Source of the DNA: Anaerosphaera multitolerans | Lineage (GTDB): Bacteria; Bacillota; Clostridia; Tissierellales; Peptoniphilaceae | Assembly: GCF_004006535.1 (NCBI RefSeq) | Contig: NZ_RLIH01000009.1 | Coordinates: 1-64,000 of the forward strand | DNA length: 64,000 nt | Direction: 5' to 3' | In this document: piece after piece, positions 42,386 to 50,727 of the stretch | Layout of the letters: each line of letters begins with the position of its first letter | Numbering within the stretch: the stretch's first letter is position 1 | Notes under the pieces: model-generated | The model's database searches: none | What the model was told of the DNA's origin: nothing | What the model saw: the letters and a program-made list of their open reading frames with translations, nothing else | Made by a program: the position numbers and the translations under genes

Positions 42386-43111
42386 TTACCCATTTATAAT
42401 TAAATTGTCAATTATTGAAGCCAGACCAGTTTCCTCTATGTCCTCAATTTGACCTTTGTCTACCAGTTCTCTAACTTTTTCACTCATTCCCAAACTAGCA
42501 TAGTTTGAAATATTGAAATCCTCTGCCACCTTTTCAACTTGTGACGGTCCAAATATTTCATGCTTTGCATTACAGTTGGGGCATATATAGTAACTCATAT
42601 TTTCCACTAAACCCACTATTGGTATATTTAATTTAATCGCCATATTTGCCGCTTTTTTCATAATCATTTGAACCAGATCCTGTGGCGTAGTAACTAAAAT
42701 CAAACCGTCTAAAGGCAAATCAGTCATTACTTTCATGGCAATATCTCCTGTTCCGGGAGGCATATCTATAAAAGTCATATCCACATTTTTCCAATTTGTT
42801 TCCTTCCAAAACTGATCTATTGCACCGCTTAATAACGGACCCTTCCAAAGTACCGGCTGAGACGGATCATCAAGCATTAAATTTACTGAAACTACTTGAA
42901 TTCCGGTCTTTGTTAAAGCAGGTTCAATTAAACCATCTACACCTAAAAGATTATCTTTAAGCCCGAAAGCCTTAGGTATTGAAGGTCCTGTTAAATCCCC
43001 ATCTAAGACTGCTGTTGTAAGACCTCTTCTATTACTTTCAACTGCTAAAAGACTGGTAACTAAAGATTTACCAACTCCACCCTTACCGCTTATTACTCCA
43101 TATACTCCCAT
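42386..43111 (-). CDS. Mrp/NBP35-family iron-sulfur carrier ATPase
   Basis: 241-residue P-loop protein of the ApbC/Mrp group, which moves [4Fe-4S] clusters to target proteins. Deviant Walker A SGKGGVGKSLVTSLLA (residues 8-23), DGDLTGPSIPKAFGL, FIDMPPGTGDIAM, and near the C-terminus the cluster-binding CxxC in YYICPNCNAKHEIFG. The N-terminal DUF59 domain found in larger Mrp proteins is absent, as often in clostridia. ATG after GAAAGGACATTAAA. Located 72 bases after a small Cys-Cys protein gene on the same strand. Confidence 0.94.
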   Translation of the reverse strand: MGVYGVISGKGGVGKSLVTSLLAVESNRRGLTTAVLDGDLTGPSIPKAFGLKDNLLGVDGLIEPALTKTGIQVVSVNLMLDDPSQPVLWKGPLLSGAIDQFWKETNWKNVDMTFIDMPPGTGDIAMKVMTDLPLDGLILVTTPQDLVQMIMKKAANMAIKLNIPIVGLVENMSYYICPNCNAKHEIFGPSQVEKVAEDFNISNYASLGMSEKVRELVDKGQIEDIEETGLASIIDNLIING

Positions 43112-43183
43112 TTTAATGTCCTTTCAAGTTAAAAATTTTAATCTATAAAAATTATAACACAGTTGTGGAATCTCTTTAAGATA

Positions 43184-43348
43184 TTATAAATCTTTTTTAT
43201 TTTTACCGCTTAACTTATCTTCTACAGTTGTTCGTCTCCTTACATAGCTTTCAATTGTATTTTTATACAAATCACTTCCGCAACAAAGCCGCAATTCTTC
43301 TTTATTTTCAGTTTTATTTAATTTCTCCCTTTTCTTTATCTTTTTCAT
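43184..43348 (-). CDS. Small basic protein with a Cys-Cys motif
   Basis: 54-residue frame, too short for routine calling, with GGAG six bases before the ATG. It is rich in Lys and Arg, has LRLCCGSDLYKN (adjacent cysteines near residues 22-23) and a YVRRRTTVEDKLSGK segment. It lies 35 bases after the formamidase gene and 72 before mrp, all on the same strand. No family recognised. The fixed spacing, good ribosome site and non-random composition support a real gene; a metal or cluster role is only suggested by the Mrp neighbour. Confidence 0.6.
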   Translation of the reverse strand: MKKIKKREKLNKTENKEELRLCCGSDLYKNTIESYVRRRTTVEDKLSGKNKKDL

Positions 43349-43383
43349 AAAAAACTCCATTCTAAAAAATAAAGTTACAATTT

Positions 43384-44292
43384 TTAATTTCTATTTAAAA
43401 TTTCTTCCATAGTTAAAATATAATTTGGTATTTCAGCCCTTACAGTCTTCATTGGATTTACTACCTGAGATATTCTTAAATCAAGTACCTGACTTGCCAT
43501 TACATAAGCTTCAGCCCATGTTGAGTTTAATACTTCACTTATATATTTTACTGCCGTACTTGCAGCATTCTGCATAGCCTCTTCCAAATTTTCCCCCGAT
43601 GCAATTATTGCAATATTATCTTTAGATTCCAAAACAGGCCAATTTAATTTCTTTTTCCCTTTTATTAGGCTTACTTTTAAATCTACTTCTCCGGGGATTT
43701 CAAGTCCGGTAAAACACAGTTCTCCATCTCCCATTACAGCATGTAAATCGCCAAGAGCAAGCATTGCCCCTTCCTGTCCTACATCAAAATACAATGTCCT
43801 TCCCTTAGTTATAGTCTTAGTATCCATATTGCCCCCATGTTTCCAAGGAGTATGAGTTCCCCAAGTACCTTCTCCCTCTCCCGGAGCCACTCCTATAACT
43901 CCAATCATAGGCTCTATAGGAATTTTTTTACCAAGATAATTGGCAAAGCCCTCCTTTACTTCTATTACTCTTACTATGGCTTCCTTTGATTCCTCAGGAA
44001 GTCCGCCTGAACCCGGTATTGCAGCTGCTACTCCTCTGTCATCGATTTTTATATCAAGAATTTCAACTTTTAAAATATCTCCAACCTCTGCCCCCTCTAC
44101 ATAAATAGGACCTGTTGCAGGATTTACAATATCCATGTCTATTTCCAATAAAACCTGATCTTCACTGCTTATCTGCTGATGAAAACAATCACAGGTTTCA
44201 ACAGTAAAAGTTTCCCCGTCTTTCACCTTGTAGGCACCCTTCATTCCATTTTCAAAATTGTAAATCACATTATCTCTTAATAGCTTTTGCAT
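43384..44292 (-). CDS. Acetamidase/formamidase family protein
   Basis: Predicted amide hydrolase (302 residues, FmdA_AmdA family) releasing ammonia from formamide or acetamide. Characteristic stretches: VETCDCFHQQISSEDQ, NPATGPIYVEGAEVGD, GVAPGEGEGTWGTHTPWKHGGNMDTK and LGDLHAVMGDGELCFTGLE. The family has conserved acidic and histidine residues but the physiological substrate varies and is unknown here. AGAGGAGGTAAAT precedes the ATG. Separated from katA by a terminator. Confidence 0.9.
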   Translation of the reverse strand: MQKLLRDNVIYNFENGMKGAYKVKDGETFTVETCDCFHQQISSEDQVLLEIDMDIVNPATGPIYVEGAEVGDILKVEILDIKIDDRGVAAAIPGSGGLPEESKEAIVRVIEVKEGFANYLGKKIPIEPMIGVIGVAPGEGEGTWGTHTPWKHGGNMDTKTITKGRTLYFDVGQEGAMLALGDLHAVMGDGELCFTGLEIPGEVDLKVSLIKGKKKLNWPVLESKDNIAIIASGENLEEAMQNAASTAVKYISEVLNSTWAEAYVMASQVLDLRISQVVNPMKTVRAEIPNYILTMEEILNRN

Positions 44293-44327
44293 ATTTACCT
44301 CCTCTATTTATTATTTATAAGTAAAGA

Positions 44328-44356
44328 GCATTAGAGAAATTCTAATGCCCTATTTT
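44328..44356 (-). terminator. Terminator after katA
   Basis: GCATTAGA / TCTAATGC hairpin directly after the catalase stop; T-rich sequence follows on either strand. Confidence 0.7.
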
Positions 44357-46060
44357 TTATAACAAGTATGAATCTGCTTCCCAAGATGATAAAGTCTTCG
44401 GATTATCTACATTTGTATCTCTGCCCTCTTTCGGTAGACTCATAGCTGTTTCCGGCATTGCAGGCTCTGTAACTATATTTAAGTCCTCATCTCTTTTGTT
44501 GTCCTTCTGCCACTCTTCACGACTTCTACTTAGCCGTGGTGTCAAGTCCACACTTTCTATATCAATACCTAGAGCTTTTGCTACCCCCTTTCCGTATTCA
44601 GGGTCTGCTTGGTAGCAATTAACTATATGGCGATGTTTAATTTGCAGTGTGCTGTCGCCTAAATTTCTGGCGGTATTTTCAAACAACACCAACTGTTGCT
44701 CAGAAGTCATAGCTCTAAACAGTAGACCCGGTTGAGTAAAATAATCATGGTCATCTTCTCTAAAGTCATACCTTTTAGCTTCCCCACCCTTGTCAGGATG
44801 CAAAGCCACGTCAGGGCTATCCTGCCAGCCACCGTAACTATTAGGAGAATAGTGAAGTTCACTTCCCTTGTTCCCATCTACACGCATAGTTCCGTCTCTA
44901 TGGTAATTATGAGGATTTTCTACTCCCTTAGGCGAATTTACAGGTATTTGATGGTGATTTACACCAAGGCGATACCTATGAGCATCGCTATAGAAGAAAA
45001 GTCTTGCCTGTAACATTCTATCGGGAGACAACCCTATTCCCGGAATTATGTTCGCCGGGCTAAAGGCAGCCTGCTCAACATCTTGGAAATAATTGTCGGG
45101 ATTTCGATTTAAAACAAATTCTCCAACTGGAATTAGCGGAAAATCTTTTTTATACCACATCTTCGTTAAATCAAAAGGATTGTAAGGTAGATTTTCAGCT
45201 TCTTCTTCAGTCATAACCTGTATAAACATCTTCCATTTTGGAAATACTCCCGCTTCAATTGCCTCATATAAATCCCTTCCACTGCTTTCACGGTCCTGTC
45301 CCACTACATAGCTCGCCTCTTGGTCGGTAAAGTTTTGAATTCCCTGTTCACTTCTGAAATGAAATTTAACCCAAACTCTTTCATCTTTTTCATTTACCAT
45401 ACTAAAAGTATGACTTCCAAAACCATGCATAAATCTAAAGGATGAAGGTATTCCTCTATCTGACATTGTAAGCGTAACTTGCAATAAACTTTCCGGTAAT
45501 GACGTCCAAAAATCCCAATTTGTATTAGGACTTCTTAAATTAGTTCTTGGATCCCTTTTTACAGCGTGATTTAAATCAATAAATTTCATAGGATCTCTAA
45601 AGAAAAAAACAGGAGTATTATTACCTACAATATCCCAATTCCCCTCTTCAGTATAAAATCTTACTGCAAATCCTCTAATATCCCTTTCCGCATCAGCTGC
45701 GCCTCTTTCTCCCGCAACAGTGGAAAATCTCGCAAATACTTCCACCTTATTTCCAACTTTAGAAAATAGTTTTGCCTTTGTATACTTTGAAATATCCTCA
45801 GTAACTACAAATTCTCCAAAAGCTCCCCATCCCTTTGCGTGCATCCTTCTTTCAGGTATTACTTCTCTGTTAAAGTGGGCTTGTTTTTCAAATAGCCAAA
45901 TATCTTGAATTGAAATGTGTCCTCTTTGACCTGCAGTTAAAGAATCTTCATTGTTATCTACCAACTGTCCTCCTGCACGTCTTAAATACTTATCATAAAC
46001 TTTTTGATTTCTACTAGGTTGATGTTCGTTTAATCCGTTTTTATCCCTTGGGTTTTTCAT
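44357..46060 (-). CDS. katA: Monofunctional haem catalase
   Basis: 567-residue catalase that disproportionates hydrogen peroxide. The distal histidine is His74 in [15 protein letters not shown], the distal asparagine lies in [13 protein letters not shown] near residue 147, and the haem-ligating tyrosine is in [14 protein letters not shown] near residue 350. It is longer than minimal catalases (about 480) because of a C-terminal extension of some 60 residues rich in Glu and Asp. Catalase is uncommon in strict anaerobes, so acquisition from an aerotolerant relative is possible. ATG after AAAGGAGAATTTT. It lies 28 bases after the DUF4491 gene. Confidence 0.97.
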   Translation of the reverse strand: MKNPRDKNGLNEHQPSRNQKVYDKYLRRAGGQLVDNNEDSLTAGQRGHISIQDIWLFEKQAHFNREVIPERRMHAKGWGAFGEFVVTEDISKYTKAKLFSKVGNKVEVFARFSTVAGERGAADAERDIRGFAVRFYTEEGNWDIVGNNTPVFFFRDPMKFIDLNHAVKRDPRTNLRSPNTNWDFWTSLPESLLQVTLTMSDRGIPSSFRFMHGFGSHTFSMVNEKDERVWVKFHFRSEQGIQNFTDQEASYVVGQDRESSGRDLYEAIEAGVFPKWKMFIQVMTEEEAENLPYNPFDLTKMWYKKDFPLIPVGEFVLNRNPDNYFQDVEQAAFSPANIIPGIGLSPDRMLQARLFFYSDAHRYRLGVNHHQIPVNSPKGVENPHNYHRDGTMRVDGNKGSELHYSPNSYGGWQDSPDVALHPDKGGEAKRYDFREDDHDYFTQPGLLFRAMTSEQQLVLFENTARNLGDSTLQIKHRHIVNCYQADPEYGKGVAKALGIDIESVDLTPRLSRSREEWQKDNKRDEDLNIVTEPAMPETAMSLPKEGRDTNVDNPKTLSSWEADSYLL

Positions 46061-46088
46061 AAAATTCTCCTTTAAAACTCAACTAAAA

Positions 46089-46379
46089 TTACAACTTTCC
46101 TTTCCTCTTATTTGGGTTTTTAGGAAACCATCCCTTCCTAACCCTTTCTCTTTGTTCAAAAAGTTCCAAAATGCTCCATAGACAGGAAAAGCCCATAACG
46201 CTTAATATTGCAGACCAAAATATTTCAGTTACATAAAATCCCATTGCAATAAAGAAAATTCCTGCCACAGCAAAAATCGGCCACATCTTTACTCCAAAAT
46301 AATATTCGCCTTTAATTACTATAGGATGAAATATTCCAATTATTAAGAAAGTAAATGCACCAATTAAAACTCCCTTCAT
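46089..46379 (-). CDS. DUF4491 family small membrane protein
   Basis: 96 residues with three hydrophobic spans and a basic tail (RKGWFPKNPNKRKGKL). The pattern GAFTFLIIGIFHPIVIKGEYYFG, the WPIFAVAGI span, FWSAILSVMGFSCLWSILELFEQRERV is that of DUF4491. Function unknown. Placed 28 bases before the catalase start on the same strand, so probably co-transcribed with katA. Confidence 0.82.
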   Translation of the reverse strand: MKGVLIGAFTFLIIGIFHPIVIKGEYYFGVKMWPIFAVAGIFFIAMGFYVTEIFWSAILSVMGFSCLWSILELFEQRERVRKGWFPKNPNKRKGKL

Positions 46380-46462
46380 AGTTCATCCTATCTTCTTACT
46401 AAATATAAAACTATAGAAACTATACCCTTTAAATCTTTAAGTACACATATTTGGCCTTTTTA

Positions 46463-46489
46463 AAAGTCCACAGATAACCCGTGGACTTT
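46463..46489 (-). terminator. Hairpin after the 111-residue membrane protein gene
   Basis: AAAGTCCAC / GTGGACTTT with a 9-base loop three bases after the stop; the U-tract on the minus strand is short (TTTTAAAAA), so termination may be partial. Confidence 0.6.
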
Positions 46490-46491
46490 AC

Positions 46492-46827
46492 TTACTTAAA
46501 TCTATACTTGTTAAAATTTCTTTTATATATTATGTTCATAATTAAATATAAAATTAACCAAATAATAAAAAGAGCAACTCCTGCTTTTGAAGATATAAAA
46601 TAAGATACTGCCATACCTATTCCCACACAGATTATGGAAATAAAAAGATTTAGTACATAATCTCCAATAAGTTTCTTCTTATCATATCCATCTCTTGCAT
46701 TTTTAGGAATTTCACTATAAACCCTAATTAAAATTGCAGCCTTTTCTCCAAATATTACCATTATCAATAGATATATACTTAAAAATATAAAAGCAAAACC
46801 ATTTATTACAAGTCCATAGTTATCCAT
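46492..46827 (-). CDS. Small membrane protein, DUF3784-like
   Basis: 111 residues with an N-terminal span (GFAFIFLSIYLLIMVIFG), a short polar stretch VYSEIPKNARDGYDKKKLIGDY and two more spans. The polar loop pattern (sipKNARxxYDxxKL) is reminiscent of DUF3784. Function unknown. AAAGGGGTATTTT precedes the ATG. It lies 71 bases downstream of the riboswitch-controlled transporter gene on the same strand and may share its transcript. Confidence 0.7.
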   Translation of the reverse strand: MDNYGLVINGFAFIFLSIYLLIMVIFGEKAAILIRVYSEIPKNARDGYDKKKLIGDYVLNLFISIICVGIGMAVSYFISSKAGVALFIIWLILYLIMNIIYKRNFNKYRFK

Positions 46828-46898
46828 AAAATACCCCTTTAAAAATTTAAAATTTATCTATTACAATAATACAATAAGGCTATCCTTTAATCAAACCA

Positions 46899-47594
46899 CT
46901 ATAGGTATATGGTAAAAGCTGAATGAGATATTAATATAATACCTATTACCGCTGTTATAGCAGGAGCCAATACCCTTGACAACTTATTCATATTGGTCTT
47001 TATCACCAAGTAAATAGTATCAAACTTATCCTTTGCCTTTATATAGATAATATACATTATAATCAGCGGCATTGAATAAACTATATTGTATACTACCATA
47101 ATAAAAATAACGTTAATAAATTCCAAATTGTAATTAAACAATATACTTAAAAAGGCAAAGTAAGGTAAAGCCGTAGTCAATTCACTTATTGTTGCCACAA
47201 TTCCCAGTAACACCAACGATTTAGGAGTTACACTTTTAATTTTATCAAATATTTTATTTTCATCATCTTCCTTTTCCGTCTTCTTATTAAAACCGAAATA
47301 TACCAAGTATAGCGTTGATAAAACAAAAGCTACACCTATAACTAACTCAATTAAGTATATTGTAGTTCCATACCTCGCAATAACTCCACCCATAAACTCA
47401 CTAATTACAGAAATTAAGCCAAAGTATGCCAATAAACCTCCTAGAAAATTAGTAGTGCCTATTGCAATTATAAAATACCAAATATCTTTCGTTCTTTTTA
47501 CCATTCCCTGTAGCACAAATTGTTCTGTAATAGCAATTGGGTTAATGCTATCTGCAGCACTGGTTACTACAGTGGAAGCCAACAAACCGAACAT
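46899..47594 (-). CDS. GAP/LysE-like membrane transporter under riboswitch control
   Basis: 231 residues with six predicted spans. The N-terminal VVTSAADSINPIAITEQFVL has the D-S-x-N-P motif seen in GAP-family and LysE/CcdA-like six-span transporters. A charged loop (KKTEKEDDENK) divides the protein into two three-span halves, and the second half has a parallel LGIVATISELTTALPYFAF motif. Predicted exporter; substrate unknown. It is the only gene directly downstream of the ykkC-class riboswitch, so the ligand or a related metabolite (guanidine, or a nucleotide such as ppGpp or PRPP) may be connected with its job. TTAGGAGGAAAAT precedes the ATG. Confidence 0.82.
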   Translation of the reverse strand: MFGLLASTVVTSAADSINPIAITEQFVLQGMVKRTKDIWYFIIAIGTTNFLGGLLAYFGLISVISEFMGGVIARYGTTIYLIELVIGVAFVLSTLYLVYFGFNKKTEKEDDENKIFDKIKSVTPKSLVLLGIVATISELTTALPYFAFLSILFNYNLEFINVIFIMVVYNIVYSMPLIIMYIIYIKAKDKFDTIYLVIKTNMNKLSRVLAPAITAVIGIILISHSAFTIYL

Positions 47595-47630
47595 ATTTTC
47601 CTCCTAATTAAATAAAAATACAAAATAAAA

Positions 47631-47672
47631 AAAAGCCCAAGAGTCAGTCTTATAAACTAAACTCCTAGGCTT
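47631..47672 (-). terminator. Expression-platform terminator of the riboswitch
   Basis: AAGCCTAGGAGT pairs fully (two G-U pairs) with ACTCTTGGGCTT, followed by eight T. Its left arm is the conserved 3' end of the aptamer, so aptamer folding and termination exclude each other, predicting an ON switch. Confidence 0.88.
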
Positions 47673-47752
47673 TTATCCTACCGTGTCCATAAAGTATCTT
47701 TCAACTTTATGCGCTTTCTCTCGGACCAGACCAGCAAGCTGCGGAACCCTAG
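47662..47752 (-). ncRNA. ykkC-class riboswitch aptamer
   Basis: On the minus strand the conserved core segments occur in order: CTAGGGTTCCG (47752-47742), CTGGTCCGAGAG (47729-47718), and ACACGG-TAGGATAAAAGCC-TAGGAG (47686-47662). This is the consensus I know for ykkC RNAs, a class that includes guanidine-I and the ppGpp and PRPP subtypes. A hairpin with CTATATT/AATATAG arms (47784-47762) sits just 5' of the core, like the extra helix described for the polyanion-binding subtypes. Promoter upstream and terminator downstream complete the switch. Confidence 0.9.
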
Positions 47753-47821
47753 AAAACCAAACTATATTCAATTTCACAATATAGAACTAGTTGCAACATA
47801 GTGAATTTCTATACTGTCCTA

Positions 47822-47849
47822 ATTATAGCAACTCCTTTTTATTTGTCAA
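47822..47849 (-). promoter_or_regulatory. Promoter of the riboswitch transcript
   Basis: Minus strand TTGACA (47849-47844), 16 bases, TATAAT (47827-47822), a perfect consensus match. Transcription would start near 47815, giving a leader of about 220 bases. Confidence 0.85.
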
Positions 47850-47851
47850 GG

Positions 47852-50302
47852 TTAAATAAATAAATTTAATCCCGATTCTTCAGTCTTTGCTAGATAAGTT
47901 GCAACGCCCGCAATTTCCACACCGTCAATTAACTCCTCTTCTTTAATTCCCATAATGTCCATACTCATTGCACAGGCTATTAGATTAACGCCCAAATCTT
48001 TCGCCTGCTTTAATAGCATTTCAGGTGTGTCAACATTTTTTTGCTCCATTACTTTTTTCATCATAGTGGTTCCCATACCACCCATATTCATTTTGGAAAT
48101 CTTAAGCTCACTTATTCCCTCAGGCATCATCTTGGAAAACATCTTTTCCATAGTATCCTTTTCAACTGTTATACCTTTTTTTCTAAGGATATTTAAACCC
48201 CAGAAAGTAAAAAACATAGTTACCTTTTTACCCATCGAAGCAGCTCCTGTAGCAATTATCAAAGATGCCATTGCCTTATCCAAGTCTCCCGAAAAGACCA
48301 CTATTGTCGCTCCATCTTTTACCTCTTCAGCCATTTTTTCAAGATTAACCTTGCCTTTTGAAATTATCGCCTTAAAATATCCATCTTCTATGTCTAAGCT
48401 TAATAATACATTTCCCGTTTTTTCACACCAAGCTCCTATATCTCTTTTGAATCCTGGCTCCGATGCCTTTACTTCAAGAATTTCACCATCATTTAACTCT
48501 TGTAAAGCCTTATAGGTTGCTGCAATTGGTCCGGGACATTGCAGTCCTCTTGCATCTATACTTTTTGTTACTTTAATGTTTTTTTTTAAAATATCCGGAT
48601 TATCTGCACAGGAAAAATTACCGCTTTCCAATTCTACATCTTCACTATTTGCAGTCATTCCATGTTGCTCTCTGTAAAGAGAATATCCTCCGGCTACGTT
48701 TGTAGCACTAATTCCTGAATTTTCTAAAACTCTACACATCAGATATCCCCTGCTACCTATTTGACAGCTTACGTAGACATCTTTATCCTTTGGAATATTG
48801 TCAATCTGGCTTCTTAAATCACCGCAACAGATATTTACAGATCCCGGTATAGTTCCCAAAATAGTTTCTTCCGGTTCTCTTACATCAATTAAGAAAGCTC
48901 CCTCCTCAACTATCTTGTCAATTTCCTTTACACTTACATCCTTTAAAATATTGTCAAGTTTATTCTGAGCCATATATCCGGCAACATTTACAGGATCCTT
49001 AGCTCCTGAATAAGGAGGAGCATAGGTCAGCTCCAAATCCGTTAAATCATCTACTGTAAGACCGCCATAAATTGCCGCTGCAATAACGTCAATTCTCTTT
49101 TCTGTTCCGCTTCCACCAATGGCTTGAGCTCCTAAAACCCTTCCACTTGGCAACTCATAGAGAACTTTTAAATTTATAGGCATAGCTCCCGGATAGTATC
49201 CCGCATGATTATTTGCAACTACGTTTACAAAATCAAATTCCTTTCCTGCTGCCTTAAGTCTCTTTTCATTCCATCCTGTAGATGCAGCAGTTAAATCAAA
49301 AATCTTTGCAACTGAAGATCCTAAAAATCCCTTAAAAGAATCCTCTTTTCCCATTATTACATTTGCCGTAATTCTCGCCTGTTTATTTGCCGGTGCTGCA
49401 AGGGCTAAAGACATGGGTTCTTTATATATATAATCCTTAAACTCTATGGCATCTCCAAGAGCAAAAATATTTTCATCAGAAGTTCTCATATGCTCATCAA
49501 CTAAAATATGTCCCCTTTGACCAAGTTTTATTCCTGAACTCTTTACAAATTCAGTGTCCGGCCTCACTCCTATGGAGAGTATAGTTATATCACTTTTAAC
49601 TTTTTTCCCGCTGGAAGTAACTATTAGCTTTCCCTTATCTTCAAATCTATCAACACCATCACTTAATATTAATTCAACTCCCTTTTCCTTTAAGTGGTTG
49701 TGTAAAATTGTAGCCATTTCCAAATCAAAGGGTGCCATTATTTGGTCTAAAGCCTCTATTAAAGTTACTTTAATTCCCTGCTCCGCCAAATTTTCAACCA
49801 TTTCCACACCTATAAAACCGCCTCCTATTACAACGGCTTTCTCAGGTTTGTTTTCATCTATAAAATTTTTTATTGCATCAGTATCGGGAATAGTTCTAAG
49901 AGTAAATACATTCTCCGCTTCATTTAAACCTTTAATTGGCGGTTTTAAAGGACTTGCTCCCGGCGAAAGAACTAAAGTGTCGTAACTTAACTCATAATTT
50001 TTATTTTCTTTTATATTAAATACTGTTAACTTTTTATTTTCAGAATCTATTTCTTTAAGTTCATTGAAAACTCTAATATCTAAATTATATTTACGACTTA
50101 ACTCTTCAACTGTCTGTACAAGTAAAGTATCTCGTTCTGCAATGGTTCCGCCTATATAGTAGGGAAGTCCACAATTTGCAAAGGAAATATATTCTCCCTT
50201 TTCAAGTATGATTATTTCAGTGTCTTCACTAAGTCTTCTAAGTCTTGTGGCAGTACTTGCACCGCCGGCAACTCCACCAACTATTACTATAGTCTTTTTC
50301 AT
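47852..50302 (-). CDS. cdr: CoA-disulfide reductase fused to rhodanese, TusA and DsrE domains
   Basis: 816 residues with four domains. Residues 1-445 are an FAD/NAD(P)H disulfide reductase of the CoA-disulfide/persulfide type (VIVGGVAGGASTATRLRR; active Cys44 in SFANCGLPYY). Residues about 455-545 are rhodanese with Cys in VSCQIGSRG. Residues about 570-640 are TusA with CPGP in DARGLQCPGPI. Residues about 650-816 are a DsrE-like domain (KDGATIVVFSGDLDKAMASLIIATGA). The combination predicts reduction of persulfide, polysulfide or CoA-persulfide with sulfur relayed between domains. Its start overlaps the arsR-type gene by four bases. AAAAGGAGATAGAATT precedes the ATG. Confidence 0.95.
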   Translation of the reverse strand: MKKTIVIVGGVAGGASTATRLRRLSEDTEIIILEKGEYISFANCGLPYYIGGTIAERDTLLVQTVEELSRKYNLDIRVFNELKEIDSENKKLTVFNIKENKNYELSYDTLVLSPGASPLKPPIKGLNEAENVFTLRTIPDTDAIKNFIDENKPEKAVVIGGGFIGVEMVENLAEQGIKVTLIEALDQIMAPFDLEMATILHNHLKEKGVELILSDGVDRFEDKGKLIVTSSGKKVKSDITILSIGVRPDTEFVKSSGIKLGQRGHILVDEHMRTSDENIFALGDAIEFKDYIYKEPMSLALAAPANKQARITANVIMGKEDSFKGFLGSSVAKIFDLTAASTGWNEKRLKAAGKEFDFVNVVANNHAGYYPGAMPINLKVLYELPSGRVLGAQAIGGSGTEKRIDVIAAAIYGGLTVDDLTDLELTYAPPYSGAKDPVNVAGYMAQNKLDNILKDVSVKEIDKIVEEGAFLIDVREPEETILGTIPGSVNICCGDLRSQIDNIPKDKDVYVSCQIGSRGYLMCRVLENSGISATNVAGGYSLYREQHGMTANSEDVELESGNFSCADNPDILKKNIKVTKSIDARGLQCPGPIAATYKALQELNDGEILEVKASEPGFKRDIGAWCEKTGNVLLSLDIEDGYFKAIISKGKVNLEKMAEEVKDGATIVVFSGDLDKAMASLIIATGAASMGKKVTMFFTFWGLNILRKKGITVEKDTMEKMFSKMMPEGISELKISKMNMGGMGTTMMKKVMEQKNVDTPEMLLKQAKDLGVNLIACAMSMDIMGIKEEELIDGVEIAGVATYLAKTEESGLNLFI

Positions 50303-50598
50303 AATTCTATCTCCTTTTCAAATAATACTCTCATTAATTTCTCTACTAGAGGATTTGCAATAAAATAAAAATTTTCCGTTTTCTTTCTTGAACAATCTAT
50401 TATACCTGCCGATTTTAAAATTGACAGATGTTGTGATACCGTGGATTGAGGCATTTCTAAACACTCCTGCATATTACTTACATTCTTTTCTCCCTCACTT
50501 AAAAGGCCTCTAATAATGCACAGTCGTACAGGATGCCCCAGTACCTTTAACAATTCGGCTCTTTCTCTCAACAACTCATAATCTTGTTTTATATCCAT
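50299..50598 (-). CDS. ArsR/SmtB-family repressor, probable persulfide sensor
   Basis: 99-residue winged-helix protein (ELLKVLGHPVRLCIIRGLL, MPQSTVSQHLSILKSAGII). Three cysteines (RLCII, QECLE, IIDCSRK) could form the dithiol pair used by BigR/SqrR-type sulfur sensors; classical metal motifs such as CVC are absent. It heads a two-gene operon with the CoA-disulfide reductase and overlaps it. The upstream promoter is buried in TAATAT/ATATTA repeats, the expected autorepression site. Confidence 0.92.
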   Translation of the reverse strand: MDIKQDYELLRERAELLKVLGHPVRLCIIRGLLSEGEKNVSNMQECLEMPQSTVSQHLSILKSAGIIDCSRKKTENFYFIANPLVEKLMRVLFEKEIEL

Positions 50599-50625
50599 TT
50601 AAATACTCCTTCTATTGCTATATTG

Positions 50626-50656
50626 TAATATTACGATATTACGATATTAATGTCAA
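50626..50656 (-). promoter_or_regulatory. Promoter and operator of the ArsR/cdr operon
   Basis: Minus strand TTGACA (50656-50651), 17 bases, TAATAT (50633-50628). The spacer and -10 box contain the inverted repeat TAATAT-TACG-ATATTA (50626-50641) and a third half-site, matching ATA-rich ArsR-family operators. Confidence 0.75.
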
Positions 50657-50727
50657 GATTAACCGATATTTTCTTGATATCTCATAATTTTAATAGTAAG
50701 CTAGTATTAAAAAGAAGAGGTGTTTTT

